Shown piece by piece: positions 1 through 9,859 of a DNA stretch of 64,000 nucleotides. Position 1 is the first letter of the stretch, and every line of letters starts with the position of its first letter. This DNA comes from a virus: positions 1-64,000 of IMG/VR virus record IMGVR_UViG_3300043436_003448, one strand, 5' to 3'. The notes beneath the pieces are model-generated. The model did no database searches. It was not told the origin of the DNA and saw nothing but the letters and a program-made list of their open reading frames with translations. The position numbers and the translations under genes are program-made.

Positions 1-717
1 CATAAAACGCATGGTATCCCAACTACCGAACGCACCTGAGATGCGGATCGCGTTTGAGACGATCGTGGGCGTTGACCCGACGACCGTGAAGCTCGACATA
101 TTCGCCCAGCTTGTGACACCGTACCGACTCACTCCTCCGATGGTCACACTGTTGGAGTTTGCCTGACTGATCACCGTCCCAATATCTGTGACCAGCACCT
201 CGTAAGTCGAGGCGGTCTGCCCGCTGATTGCCGCTCCATCACGCAGCCACTGCCGAGCCGTCGTACTGGTAAGGATTTCGCCGGGAAACGCATTGCCGGT
301 GATGACCACAGCCGAAACTGTAAGAGTCGCTGTGTTGCTGGTTGTCGTGCCGCCTGCCCCAGTCACGACGCAGCGGTAAGCGTCAGTGTTGTCGCTGGCA
401 ACACTCAGCGTCCCTGTCGTGTAACTGGCTGATGTGGCTCCGGAAATATTGGTCCACGCTCCTGCTCCTGACTCCTGCTTCTGCCACTGGTAGCCTGTCG
501 CATTCGTTGCCGTCAATGTAAACGTCGCCGTATCACCTTCAAAAACACTGGCGTTGTCGGGCTGATCTGAAATCGACGGTGGAATACCGACACTCAGTGT
601 GATCACGCCGCCATCATTCCAGATCACGTTTGGTGCAATTGGCTCGGTCTCTGGGGCAAGCTCCAAAGCTCGGCCCATCCACGTCAACAACAACTCGTAT
701 GTCGGTCGTTCACTCAC
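1..717 (-). CDS. Ig-like domain virion surface protein (partial)
   Basis: Reads off the left edge, so only the N-terminal ~239 residues are visible. The GTG start at 717 is chosen because GGAG lies about 6 nt upstream. Residues ~48-130 form an Ig-like domain: ISDQPDNASVFEGDTATFTL, then YQWQK and a YRC pair typical of I-set folds. A second beta-rich segment follows. Such domains decorate phage tails and capsids and bind cell-surface sugars. It is the last visible gene of the leftward virion arm, after the PAS gene. A surface or adhesion role is inferred. Confidence 0.75.
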   Translation of the reverse strand, partial: MSERPTYELLLTWMGRALELAPETEPIAPNVIWNDGGVITLSVGIPPSISDQPDNASVFEGDTATFTLTATNATGYQWQKQESGAGAWTNISGATSASYTTGTLSVASDNTDAYRCVVTGAGGTTTSNTATLTVSAVVITGNAFPGEILTSTTARQWLRDGAAISGQTASTYEVLVTDIGTVISQANSNSVTIGGVSRYGVTSWANMSSFTVVGSTPTIVSNAIRISGAFGSWDTMRFM

Positions 718-777
718 AAAACTCTCCAATGAGCAGCGGAGTCACTTTTTCACGAATTCCAATGTTTTCGAGGGACA

Positions 778-795
778 GCGGATCAACAGATCCGC
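778..795 (-). repeat. Stop-linked intergenic hairpin
   Basis: Perfect 7-bp stem GCGGATC/GATCCGC with a 4-nt loop, 2 nt after the TAA of the PAS gene. The context TAAACGCGGA is the same as in the hairpins of the 40-46.7 kb array, so the element is not confined to that array. Confidence 0.7.
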
Positions 796-797
796 GT

Positions 798-1475
798 TTA
801 CTCAGTTACTGTTTCGATCTTCACTGGAAGCGAAACAAAGCCCGTCTTTTGCAGTAGTGACAACACGTTGTTCAGCCCAAAAATTGAAAGTGCTATCGCT
901 GCAAATGCGGCCACTTTTCTGGGGTTTCGTTGAATCATCCGAAGCCCTCTAATAACCCATTCCTCTTCATCAGTCCTGCCCGTTACTGTCTTGATTTCAA
1001 TGTGCATTTCCTCAAGCCTTTTATTGACGGTCCCAATAGATTCCATCGCCATTGCGAAAGCAGTAGCGGTTCCATTCTTCAAAGGATCCCACGTACACAA
1101 GCAGCATTCGATTTCGCCCATTAGCGGATATCGCATCACGGACAGTTGGCCCCATTCCGGCTGACTCTGCTTAGGCTGATACTGCTTCAGAACAGTGTAA
1201 GACGGGTTGTAAGCATCCAAAGTCTTGGTTTCGTCATCGCCTTCAAGGTTCTTGTCGGGAACCGAGATTTCTCGCCACGTTAAACGCCGCAATTCATTCA
1301 ACGTATAATGAGACCATTCACAGAACGCGGCATTCGCCCAAAGGATCTTTCCGTCCATCGATGTGACCAACTTCATCGCCGGACAATGCTTAATCCACGC
1401 CCTCAAATGCGCGTCCGTTGCAATATCGTCAATCCACATTATTTCTGGTTTCCTGATAACGTCCTCTTCAGGCAT
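798..1475 (-). CDS. PAS-domain membrane protein
   Basis: 225 aa. Residues ~22-120 match a PAS fold: DGKILWANAAFCEWSHYTLN, then WREISVPDKNLEGD and a closing LSVMRYP strand. PAS domains bind small ligands or mediate sensing and dimerisation. Residues ~185-212 are hydrophobic (AAFAAIALSIFGLNNVL), suggesting one membrane segment. No kinase or output domain is present. The ATG at 1475 has no clear ribosome site; an alternative ATG at 1439 follows AGGA. A PAS protein in a phage virion operon is unusual and its job is unknown. Confidence 0.75.
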   Translation of the reverse strand: MPEEDVIRKPEIMWIDDIATDAHLRAWIKHCPAMKLVTSMDGKILWANAAFCEWSHYTLNELRRLTWREISVPDKNLEGDDETKTLDAYNPSYTVLKQYQPKQSQPEWGQLSVMRYPLMGEIECCLCTWDPLKNGTATAFAMAMESIGTVNKRLEEMHIEIKTVTGRTDEEEWVIRGLRMIQRNPRKVAAFAAIALSIFGLNNVLSLLQKTGFVSLPVKIETVTE

Positions 1476-1497
1476 TTCTGTCTGAGAGTTTTAACCA

Positions 1498-1515
1498 TGT
1501 CACTTCCATGTGACA
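1498..1515. promoter_or_regulatory. TGTCACATGCATGTGACA-type palindrome (site a)
   Basis: TGTCACTTCCATGTGACA matches the palindrome at 16 of 18 positions and ends 23 nt before the PAS gene start. Confidence 0.6.
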
Positions 1516-1540
1516 AGATAGGGGGAAACATTCAGGCAAA

Positions 1541-1879
1541 TCATTGATAGAACAGATTGACCGCCACCTCTCCGGCCGGCGTTAATGTCGCTCCAGCATT
1601 CGGCATCGTTGTTACCGATCGAACTGACAGACCGGCATCAAATAGAACCCCGCCCGGGACAGACATTGAAACCGTTTGGCCCGCCGGGATCCCGATTCGG
1701 ATGACAGGAACATCTGAAGCCGTAGGAGCCGTTGCCTTGTTGTAAAGCTTCACAAACTGAACTGACCCGCCGGAATTTGTGATCGACCAGCCGCAGAGAA
1801 GAGTCTTTTTTGCCTGGGCAACCAGACCAGTATCGCCAGCAACCAGAGTTTGATAGGAATTCAGAATTTCAGGGATCAT
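1541..1879 (-). CDS. Small virion protein, unknown
   Basis: 112 aa, beta-rich, Ala/Val/Thr-rich, no Cys cluster or membrane segment. It resembles small phage structural proteins in composition (GGSVQFVKLYNKATAPTASD, then IPAGQTVSMSVPGG), a pattern seen in fibre or decoration-type jelly-roll proteins. It sits between the 1833-aa polyvalent gene and the PAS gene in the leftward arm. The function is not recognised. Confidence 0.6.
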   Translation of the reverse strand: MIPEILNSYQTLVAGDTGLVAQAKKTLLCGWSITNSGGSVQFVKLYNKATAPTASDVPVIRIGIPAGQTVSMSVPGGVLFDAGLSVRSVTTMPNAGATLTPAGEVAVNLFYQ

Positions 1880-1938
1880 CGAAAGAAACCTTTCTTCGGG
1901 AAAGAGATTTTCACACTCAGTCAGAAATCAAAGAAAAA

Positions 1939-4900
1939 TCAGGCAATTCCAGCCAGTCTCATATACCTGTCAACAATCAAATCAACAACAGATTTTCGGT
2001 GAAACGGGGTGTAATCCACATCGCCCACCTCGCCGCTGACGGGACCAGCATCAGCGTATTCAAACCCCTCTTCTTCGGCCGGAGAGGAGGAAGGCCCGGA
2101 TTCTGATAGCCGTTTGGCCACTCGATTGACCAAGTCTTCATCGCTGGCCGACGGCGGATCCTGCGCCCCTTCACGGGAAAGATCCCACATTTTAGCGACC
2201 CATTCAGATTCGTCTGAACCGGCGATTTCTGGGAACATGCCCGCCCATTCACTGGCAACCTGATCAAACTGCGTTGAACTCGAGTCAATCCCCCGATCTT
2301 CCGCCTGATCAATTCGCCGAGAGTTCCAGCCCATTTTGCTGATGTACTTCCGAGCTTCTTCGCGCCGATTGTGATATGGAAGTAACATGGCAATCTCTTC
2401 ATCAACCGCCGCCCGCAGATCATCGTGATTCAGATCATTCTGCCCGGCAATCTCTGGGATCAGGTCCGCGTTCGCCCGTTTCTTGATAGTCGCCTGTTTT
2501 GCGCCGGTTGACCGATTGTGCTTCTCGACTGCCTTTTCATAGTCTTTGGCTGAATCGAAATCCTCCTCCTTTGGAGCTTCTCCAGCTGGCTCAACATCGT
2601 CGGCCATTGGTGTTTCGAGTTCCGCAGGATTAAAGGAAGTCGCTTTGGCCAGTTCTTTGGCCTGCTTCTTTTCGGCTTTGGCGGATTCCTTCTTTTCAGC
2701 AACCTGCTGGGCCATTCCCTGAAGATGTTGTTCCCATGCTGCTTTCCGGGATTGACGAACTGGGGGATCAATCGACCGTTCCGGAGGCGAATAGTTGGTT
2801 TGCTCGCTGGCAGGTTTATTGAGGTTGTCAGGGTAATTGCGGGGTGAAGGAGTTTCTGAATCGCCGACGGCCGGAGAGGAAGAGTCTGCCGGCGCGGATT
2901 CACCCGATGAAGATCCTGATTCAGCACCATTCTTCGGGGCAAACTCGCCGCCCCGGCTTTCACTCGCCCCCGCTGGTTGTCGCGGGTGATCGGAGTTGCT
3001 GAAGTTTCCGCCGCCAGAATCGCCGGGATCCCGCAACGGTCGAACCCCTGCCTTTCCGGCCGCCTGCGTTTGTTGTTGCGTTACTGCTGGAGTTTGTGCC
3101 TGCTGCTGAGATCCCTGAGCCGGACCAACAACAACCCGTCCAGGAATACCCGCCGCATTTGCCCCAGACAAAGGCCGAACACCCGGAACCCCTGCCTTCC
3201 CGGCCGCCGCTGCTGAAACTGAATGAGCAGCAGTCTGAGCAGGCGAGGGAGGAGCATTTGCCGCCGCCTGAGTATTGGCAGCATGTTGGTTAATGGCATT
3301 TTGAATGATCTGATTGACAACATTGTTTCCCATTTGCTGCTTTTGAAATGCAGACGCTGGAGGAGAAACAGTAGCCACATTTGCGGCCGGAGAGGAAGGA
3401 GCCTGCGCGGGCTGAATCCCATTCGCTGCCATCGCTGATTGCATCCAAGCCGCCATCGCCGCCCCGATCGCTGCATGAGCTACAGAACGAAGAGGACCGG
3501 AACGGAAGGCTTTGTTCGCGAGAGCCATTGCACCAGCGCCGACGGCTGCATGGATGAGCGGGTGAGCGTATTTATCAACCTGAACTTCCGACATTTCCGG
3601 CCGGACATACCGATCAATCACACCGTTCATCGTTTCGTAAATGTGCAAACGAGAATACTTTTCAGCCCCGGGAGCTTCTGGTTTCTTCAAAATCACCAGA
3701 GAGGTATTCACACCGGTTTGTCTTGGCGCGTCACTCCCGGCAAAAGAGGATTCTGGAAGTTCCTCAAACTCTCCATGTTCATCAACAAATTCTGAAAATT
3801 CCGTTCTCTTCTTTCGGCTTGCTTCACGGTAAAGACGATCGCCGCCGGGAACAACCGCCACCAGTTTCCCGCCAGGCTTCAACAGACTGAAGGCGTGTTT
3901 TACGTGATCAATCGCCTGATCGTTTTCAAACGGTGGATTCATCACGATTCGATCGTATTCCCCTTTGTGCTCCAGAAAATCGCTGTGGTCAACATCATGG
4001 CCCTTCATCTTCAGGAGATCCTGAAGGCTTGAATGATGTTCAATTCCCTTCAACGTGACAGAATCACCGTGAGCAGCCTTCACCGCGTCCATGATTCGAC
4101 CGGAGCCCGCTGAAGGTTCCAGAACGCTTTGGCCGTCGCGAATGTCGGCATGTTCCATCAGCCGATCGATCACGCGAGGAGGAGTTGGATAGAAACCCTG
4201 TTCCCGATGTTCTCGGTGGATCTTCTTTTCAAGTTCCTTCACTGGATCTTTCTGGACGCTGCCATGTCGTTTCGCCTGATGTGGAGCCAGTTCTCGGAGA
4301 GCGGATCTCAATTCATGATCTTCCTGAATCCCCATCGCATAGAGTCGCTGGAAGTCGTCCTTGCTGCTAAACCCGCTCCAATCATGTTTCACGCCCTTTG
4401 ACTTTGCACGATTCGCAAAGTCGAACCAATCTTTGGTCGATTGTTTGTTCAGGGTGATTCCGCGGTCTTCTGGATCTGAATGAGAATTCAATAACTTTTT
4501 CCACTTCGTTGCCTCTTGTTTCAGGCCTGGCGTATTGGCAGCAGCATCCAAAAACTTGCCGACATTGGACGGGTAGATAATCTGACGAGGCATCTTTGCA
4601 AATGCCGCAGAATCAGCAGTCACGCCAGCCTGATACGTGTTTTCACGTTCCTGATAAGTAGCGTTCTTGCTCCAGTCGTCGCCGTATTTGTCTTTCAGTT
4701 TCTGTTCTTCATGCTTTCGCTGGGCCTGTTTCCAGATTCGCTGAAGGGATTCCAGTTGAGTCAGGGCATTCATGCCGCGAAGGTGTTTTACTTCCCCGTT
4801 CTCCATCGCTTCAGAGATTGAGCGAAGACGAACAGCCTGATTCAAGTCGTGTTCCGCCGATGCCCGCGCACTGGCAGCCTGACCTGCTCGCTTATTTGTG

Positions 4901-7440
4901 TTTTCCTTCCGTTCGGCCGAGTAGGAAGCTGCCGCGCGTTCCTCGAGACGTTCGGCATGATCGGCCAACTTTTCCCCAACCGTCTTTTCACGTTCTTCCT
5001 GCTTTGCTCCAAGGATGTCCGACCGATCAACCTTTTCGCCGGCCATAGCCTGCAGGAACCGGTTTCGCTTGTCTTCGTCCGGGAAGTGGAAGCCGCCAGG
5101 AGTTCCGCCGAACTGCTTGTAGTACCAGCCGCCAAGACGTTTAGCCGCCGTGTTCATTTTGTCGTATTCGTCGCGCTCGACTCGGTTTTTCGGCGATGCC
5201 GTGAAAATATCCTGGCCGCGTTTCGAGTGAAAATTCTTAGTGAGTTCGAACCCGCCATGATCGCCGGAAACATTAACCTGAACTGCAGTTGGCTTCTTTA
5301 CTTCTTCCCGGCCGGAACGAGTCTTTTCAGACAGCAGGTTGTCATAGGCTTCTTGTTGCTCTGAGGTGAGTTTTTCGTAGCTGCCGACTTTCTTGATTGC
5401 CAGTTCGAAGTCTTTCAGGGTTTTCGGGTTTGCCGCTGCTTCCTCATTGGCTGCATTTGCTGCCTTCCAATCCGCAATGTTCTTTGCTTCCTTCTCGACG
5501 TGAGCCGCCAAGGATTCAGGAGTTTGTTTTGCAACGTGAGCAGCCAGCCGACGGACGGCAGCGCCATTCATTCCGCCAGCACCCCTGATATCGGAATCGG
5601 AGTAGATGTTTGAGATCCCATCGCCAACATTGAACGCTCGACTCATCATCGTTGCATAGACAGATTCCGCGTTCTCGCCTTTCTTGCTTTCACCGCGGAT
5701 TGCTCGCCAATCACCGAGATTCGCTGCCATGTTCCGAAGTTGTTTTGCGTCGTATCGTTTCCCGAGATCCGCAACAAAGGCTTCTTTGTTGTCGGTGTAG
5801 AATTTGTGGGCCTGCTGGAACTCATCAAAAGGAAGCTCGCCGGAATCGATCTTCCGGCTGAGTTGCATCAGGGACCGGTAATCGCCGTGCGTTTCGGGAT
5901 TGAACGAGCCGGAGAAATCTGAGTTTGATTTTTCTGGTTCTGACTGAGGCTCAGGTTCTGATTGCTGTTCAGGTTCAGGATCGGCCGGAGAGGAGGAAGC
6001 TTCCGGCGCTGGCTGTTCTTCTTCGTCTCGATGCCATCGGCCATCACGGAAAACCAGCCCTTCGGCGTTTGTGTCGCCGTCGTTTGGGCCGTCATCAGCT
6101 TTTGGCGTTTCCTGCCCATTCTTCCAGTCATTCACCGCAGAAATAACTTCCTTTGGAGTCATCGGTTTGCCGTCTTTCAACGGGACCAAATCTTGATACA
6201 TCCATTTCGATCCGCCCTCAGACGTGATTCCGGTTTTGTTTACCCGCTTCACTGTTACAGAGTTTGAGGGGTTTTCGGCCAACGCCAATGAATCACCGGG
6301 CTTCAACGTTGCCTTCAGATATTCAGCATGAGAATCCCAGAAGTTTTGAACGGACTGTTTTTTCTCCTGACTCTTCGCCAGTTGTTCAGCGTCTTTCTGC
6401 TTTCCGAGTTCCGTTCTTCCGCCATGCTGATCAATCTCGCCACGGTCAAAGGCATCTGCCTTGCCCTGCAATAAGTTGGCTTGTTTGCGAACTTCAATTG
6501 ACTTCAGGGCATTGTTTACCGATTGATCAATCCGCTTTGCTGCCTGCTTGCTGGTTCGCTGGGAAGACGCATTTCCGGAGCGACCAACGCCGAGCGGAAA
6601 GGCAGACGCCATTGATTTGTCGAATGCAGAACCGCCAGGAGTCAGGGAGTCAGCTTTGTGGTTCAGTGAATCCATTTTTTCGCGGAATGGATTAACCCGA
6701 TTCTCCATCGTCTTCGGGTTATTCAGATCCCCGGCATCCGAGTTGAACAACAGTTCCTGCCCCTTCAGATCCCCAGTCCCCTTGCCGGTATCGAACAGCG
6801 CCCCCTGTTTCGTGGCAGCATCCGGCTTGCTGAAATCAACAGGTTTCGCGGGTGAAGGTTCTGGCGTGGAATCGAGCTCAAATGATTCACTCTCAGAATC
6901 ACCAGTTGAATCATCAACGAAAATATCGGCCGGAGAGGAAGGATCTTCAGCCATCGCCTCTTCGAAGTCTTTCCCCATCGCCTCTTCAAAATCCATCGGC
7001 TCAACAGTCTTGAAATCCTCATCTTCATCGTCTTCAAACTTGAAGCCGGGATTCAGTTCCTCAAACAGTTTTCCCTGTCGATTATCAGGCCGACCACCCG
7101 AGATCCGCCCCATTTCCGCCAATGGCTTTGGTTTTGGCGCTGGCCCTTCCTCTCCGGCCGCCCCTTCCTTCTCAATCTGCTCCTTCGTCTTCCCCATCAG
7201 AGCCTTTGGCCCCTTCATGATCCGGCCATCTTCCCCGCTGATGAATACGCGAGCCCCGCGCATCGTTACCCATTTCCCGGACTCATCATCGACCCGCTTC
7301 GAGAATAGCGGCTTCTGGCGTTCTTCTGGCTTCTCAAACAGTCCCAATTGACCGGCCGCCGGTTTTTGTCTCCGAGCGTATTCGTCGACGATGGCGTTTA
7401 TCGTGTCACGGATTGAGAATTGAGCAGTTGAAGCCGTCAT
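1939..7440 (-). CDS. Giant polyvalent protein with N6-adenine methyltransferase domain
   Basis: 1833 aa. A DNA methyltransferase domain lies near residues 1080-1250: FYPTPPRVIDRL, motif I LEPSAGSG (~1107) and catalytic motif IV NPPF (~1168), typical of N6-adenine enzymes. Residues ~735-800 (AKRLGGWYYKQF...GGFHFPD) match the domain recurring in large phage polyvalent proteins. After the enzyme come hydrophobic Ala-rich helices (~1290-1345), then long Pro/Gln/Ser/Glu linkers. A short [IV]DxYxR motif occurs at the N-terminus (INAIVDEYARR), after the methyltransferase (VIDRYVRP) and at the C-terminus (LIVDRYMRL). It directly follows the portal gene. By analogy with polyvalent proteins it may be packaged and injected to protect incoming DNA; this is inferred. 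Confidence 0.85.
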   Translation of the reverse strand: MTASTAQFSIRDTINAIVDEYARRQKPAAGQLGLFEKPEERQKPLFSKRVDDESGKWVTMRGARVFISGEDGRIMKGPKALMGKTKEQIEKEGAAGEEGPAPKPKPLAEMGRISGGRPDNRQGKLFEELNPGFKFEDDEDEDFKTVEPMDFEEAMGKDFEEAMAEDPSSPADIFVDDSTGDSESESFELDSTPEPSPAKPVDFSKPDAATKQGALFDTGKGTGDLKGQELLFNSDAGDLNNPKTMENRVNPFREKMDSLNHKADSLTPGGSAFDKSMASAFPLGVGRSGNASSQRTSKQAAKRIDQSVNNALKSIEVRKQANLLQGKADAFDRGEIDQHGGRTELGKQKDAEQLAKSQEKKQSVQNFWDSHAEYLKATLKPGDSLALAENPSNSVTVKRVNKTGITSEGGSKWMYQDLVPLKDGKPMTPKEVISAVNDWKNGQETPKADDGPNDGDTNAEGLVFRDGRWHRDEEEQPAPEASSSPADPEPEQQSEPEPQSEPEKSNSDFSGSFNPETHGDYRSLMQLSRKIDSGELPFDEFQQAHKFYTDNKEAFVADLGKRYDAKQLRNMAANLGDWRAIRGESKKGENAESVYATMMSRAFNVGDGISNIYSDSDIRGAGGMNGAAVRRLAAHVAKQTPESLAAHVEKEAKNIADWKAANAANEEAAANPKTLKDFELAIKKVGSYEKLTSEQQEAYDNLLSEKTRSGREEVKKPTAVQVNVSGDHGGFELTKNFHSKRGQDIFTASPKNRVERDEYDKMNTAAKRLGGWYYKQFGGTPGGFHFPDEDKRNRFLQAMAGEKVDRSDILGAKQEEREKTVGEKLADHAERLEERAAASYSAERKENTNKRAGQAASARASAEHDLNQAVRLRSISEAMENGEVKHLRGMNALTQLESLQRIWKQAQRKHEEQKLKDKYGDDWSKNATYQERENTYQAGVTADSAAFAKMPRQIIYPSNVGKFLDAAANTPGLKQEATKWKKLLNSHSDPEDRGITLNKQSTKDWFDFANRAKSKGVKHDWSGFSSKDDFQRLYAMGIQEDHELRSALRELAPHQAKRHGSVQKDPVKELEKKIHREHREQGFYPTPPRVIDRLMEHADIRDGQSVLEPSAGSGRIMDAVKAAHGDSVTLKGIEHHSSLQDLLKMKGHDVDHSDFLEHKGEYDRIVMNPPFENDQAIDHVKHAFSLLKPGGKLVAVVPGGDRLYREASRKKRTEFSEFVDEHGEFEELPESSFAGSDAPRQTGVNTSLVILKKPEAPGAEKYSRLHIYETMNGVIDRYVRPEMSEVQVDKYAHPLIHAAVGAGAMALANKAFRSGPLRSVAHAAIGAAMAAWMQSAMAANGIQPAQAPSSPAANVATVSPPASAFQKQQMGNNVVNQIIQNAINQHAANTQAAANAPPSPAQTAAHSVSAAAAGKAGVPGVRPLSGANAAGIPGRVVVGPAQGSQQQAQTPAVTQQQTQAAGKAGVRPLRDPGDSGGGNFSNSDHPRQPAGASESRGGEFAPKNGAESGSSSGESAPADSSSPAVGDSETPSPRNYPDNLNKPASEQTNYSPPERSIDPPVRQSRKAAWEQHLQGMAQQVAEKKESAKAEKKQAKELAKATSFNPAELETPMADDVEPAGEAPKEEDFDSAKDYEKAVEKHNRSTGAKQATIKKRANADLIPEIAGQNDLNHDDLRAAVDEEIAMLLPYHNRREEARKYISKMGWNSRRIDQAEDRGIDSSSTQFDQVASEWAGMFPEIAGSDESEWVAKMWDLSREGAQDPPSASDEDLVNRVAKRLSESGPSSSPAEEEGFEYADAGPVSGEVGDVDYTPFHRKSVVDLIVDRYMRLAGIA

Positions 7441-7475
7441 TGAAAACCACCTATCCAGATTTCAAAAATCACACA

Positions 7476-7493
7476 TATCACATGCATGTCACA
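7476..7493. promoter_or_regulatory. Palindrome site b
   Basis: TATCACATGCATGTCACA, between the portal stop and the polyvalent gene, 36 nt upstream of its ATG. Confidence 0.6.
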
Positions 7494-7500
7494 ACAAAGA

Positions 7501-9816
7501 TTAGCATTCAACTTTGGCCAATGACTTAGCCCGCATCGGCCCACCCTTGGCAATCCACTTTTTGAACAATTCAGCCGTCATGCTCGCCGCCGGCCCGCAC
7601 TTCCAGCCCTTCGGATAATTGGCCAGATACAACTTTTTGGCTTCTTTCCGATTCAGGCACCCAACAACAACTTTGAATTCATCAAAATCCCCATCCTGAT
7701 CAACCTGCTTGATCACCAGCACGAAATCTGAATCAGGGTGATTCCCAACGTAAACGTCCAGATTATCGCCGTCATTTGCTGCAGTCCGACGGAAATAGCC
7801 GTAGTGGCTGGACATTGTCCGAGACCATTCACGGCCGGAATCTGAGCAGCCCGAGCGAGTTGAGCCCTTCGGATTCTCGATGGCAATTTCCAGCCCCTTC
7901 CAAGGGAAGATTCCCTTTGAGTAGTTCCCGGCTTCTCGCTGGGCGGGAGTTGGGGAAGTGTGGGTTTCACTGGCCGCGCTGTTCAGGAGTCGGGAAGATC
8001 GGCGTTGATATTGATCAGGTTTTGCGGCCGGAGAGGAAGGAGGCCCGGATTCTTCGCCCTGATCCCCATTCACCTTACCCGCCACATGATCAATTACTCC
8101 CTGTTTCGCCGCCTTCACCTCTCCGGCCGCCTTCACATGCTCATGAGCAGCATCAATCTGGTTTCCGAACCCAGTTCCTTTCGGGAATTGCATCCCGTTA
8201 TTCATCCCGGCCGCAGCAGCCGCCGCATCCTGATCAGACTTCCTCAGCATTCTCTCATTCGGATTGTCTAGGCTCACCCCGATTGCCTCAGCAACATCCT
8301 TTTCAGGAATCCCGAGCCCCATTTCCCAAGCCGTCCGATACCCGTCCAACTTGTCTTTGACGTTGTCACTTTCCAACTCATGCTTCAGATCAAACTGCCA
8401 ACTTTCCGTTTCCGGCCAATTCGCCAGCTGGATCGGGCGCACCAATTCATGGGTCAACGTTTCCTGAAGATTGTTGCTGTCATACATCACAATCTGAGCC
8501 AACGAATCTTTCTGGAAGTCAGCCACTGAACTCCCCAAACCCGTCGCATCCGCTTCCGTGCTCAATGTCTGCCCGATGATGTATCGCTTGATCCGATGGC
8601 CGAAATACTTGTCCTGGATGTTTACGAGCATATCCATGCCCGCAAAACCCGGCTCCACGATCCGCAAATCGTAAACAGCTGAATCCATGCCCAGAGGCTT
8701 CGGGAAGAAGATTTGATTCCTTCCGAACGCCATTCGGTTTTTCGCCGCTTCCATCACTGAGCGTTTCGCCTCAGCATCCCCGGACGGGTATTCATAAATT
8801 TCAATGCCGCCGGCCGAGCGTTCCATGTACTCCATCAGGAAGCCAAGAATCTCCTGCTTCAGGAACCATTCGTTGTAAATTCGGTCCCTGATCCCGACGC
8901 CGTGAATTCGACCGGCCTTCCGAGGATTGTGGTATTCCGCATCTTCAATCATGTGCTTGTGGCAAATGATCGTTTGGCGTTCGGCCGGAGAGAGGAAGAT
9001 TGCCGCGCCGCTGTTCGTGTACTCAATATTTTGAATGCCGCGGATTCGGGCATCCTTCGGAATCACTGGAGAAACGCGGACGCCCATTTGATCGGGAAAG
9101 GCACCGGGAGGCATTTTTTCGCCGTCATCATACCGAAAAACAACCTTATCCCCGTGAATGTGCTTCCAGCCGTTCGAATCAGCATGTTTCGCGCGCGGGT
9201 AGCAGTACATTTTCCCGCCGATGTTCCCGTGCCCGTAGGTATGCTGAATTGCCGATCGGCCAATCCAAATCCCATCCATTAGGCAACGACGGTATTCCGT
9301 CCAACGGCGAATTCGCTTGATGATCTTTGTCAGTTCGGCCGCCACAGACTTCTGAGCAGGGCTCTTTGTGTCTTCCGGGACGATTGACCAATCCAGAAGT
9401 GCCGTCATTCGCTGGCGAATCTCCAGGCATTCCATAATGCCCAGATCCTTGCGCATCAACAGGGCATCATTCGGATTCGCTTCCAAAGACTCATCGGACG
9501 GGAGGTAAGTTTTGGCCTGACTCCCGATCTTGCTGGCAAACGTCATCGCATGAGGGGCAACGTCCTGGCCGAACAATGGAGGAGCCCCGGGAATATCGCT
9601 CGCCGGATCTTTGGTTCTTTCAATCCAGTTGTTGACGAAGCTTGCAACCTTTTCCCGCTCGCCAGCATTTTTCCCGCCGCCGTAGCCATCAGGATTCAGG
9701 CGAAACGCGATTCCTCCGGGAGCATCGAAAACATGGTCGGCAGACTTATTGAGCAAAGCCGCCGCGCTGAAGGATTCCGCACGGTTGAATTTGTTGGAAT
9801 TTCCTGAAGTATTCAT
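7501..9816 (-). CDS. Portal protein (Mu gp29/DUF935-like) fused to inorganic-pyrophosphatase-like domain
   Basis: 771 aa from the ATG at 9816; a TTG five codons upstream is possible. Residues ~70-560 have the layout of Mu gp29-type portals, the dodecameric DNA gate of the capsid: MECLEIRQRMTALLDWSIVP, a helical stem, then QTLSTEADATGLGSSVAD. The last ~120 residues (GLEIAIENPKGSTRSG, HYGYFRRTAANDGDNLDVYVG, FDEFKVVVGC) match the inorganic-pyrophosphatase-like domain often appended to Mu-type phage proteins. A Ser/Pro linker joins the two. It lies ~21 kb downstream of the terminase, far from the usual adjacency. Confidence 0.8.
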   Translation of the reverse strand: MNTSGNSNKFNRAESFSAAALLNKSADHVFDAPGGIAFRLNPDGYGGGKNAGEREKVASFVNNWIERTKDPASDIPGAPPLFGQDVAPHAMTFASKIGSQAKTYLPSDESLEANPNDALLMRKDLGIMECLEIRQRMTALLDWSIVPEDTKSPAQKSVAAELTKIIKRIRRWTEYRRCLMDGIWIGRSAIQHTYGHGNIGGKMYCYPRAKHADSNGWKHIHGDKVVFRYDDGEKMPPGAFPDQMGVRVSPVIPKDARIRGIQNIEYTNSGAAIFLSPAERQTIICHKHMIEDAEYHNPRKAGRIHGVGIRDRIYNEWFLKQEILGFLMEYMERSAGGIEIYEYPSGDAEAKRSVMEAAKNRMAFGRNQIFFPKPLGMDSAVYDLRIVEPGFAGMDMLVNIQDKYFGHRIKRYIIGQTLSTEADATGLGSSVADFQKDSLAQIVMYDSNNLQETLTHELVRPIQLANWPETESWQFDLKHELESDNVKDKLDGYRTAWEMGLGIPEKDVAEAIGVSLDNPNERMLRKSDQDAAAAAAGMNNGMQFPKGTGFGNQIDAAHEHVKAAGEVKAAKQGVIDHVAGKVNGDQGEESGPPSSPAAKPDQYQRRSSRLLNSAASETHTSPTPAQREAGNYSKGIFPWKGLEIAIENPKGSTRSGCSDSGREWSRTMSSHYGYFRRTAANDGDNLDVYVGNHPDSDFVLVIKQVDQDGDFDEFKVVVGCLNRKEAKKLYLANYPKGWKCGPAASMTAELFKKWIAKGGPMRAKSLAKVEC

Positions 9817-9841
9817 AGATTCAGCTTTCAAATACCGTGCA

Positions 9842-9859
9842 GATTACATGCATGTGACA
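9842..9859. promoter_or_regulatory. Palindrome site c
   Basis: GATTACATGCATGTGACA, 26 nt upstream of the portal ATG and directly after the stop of the small gene to its right. Confidence 0.6.
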
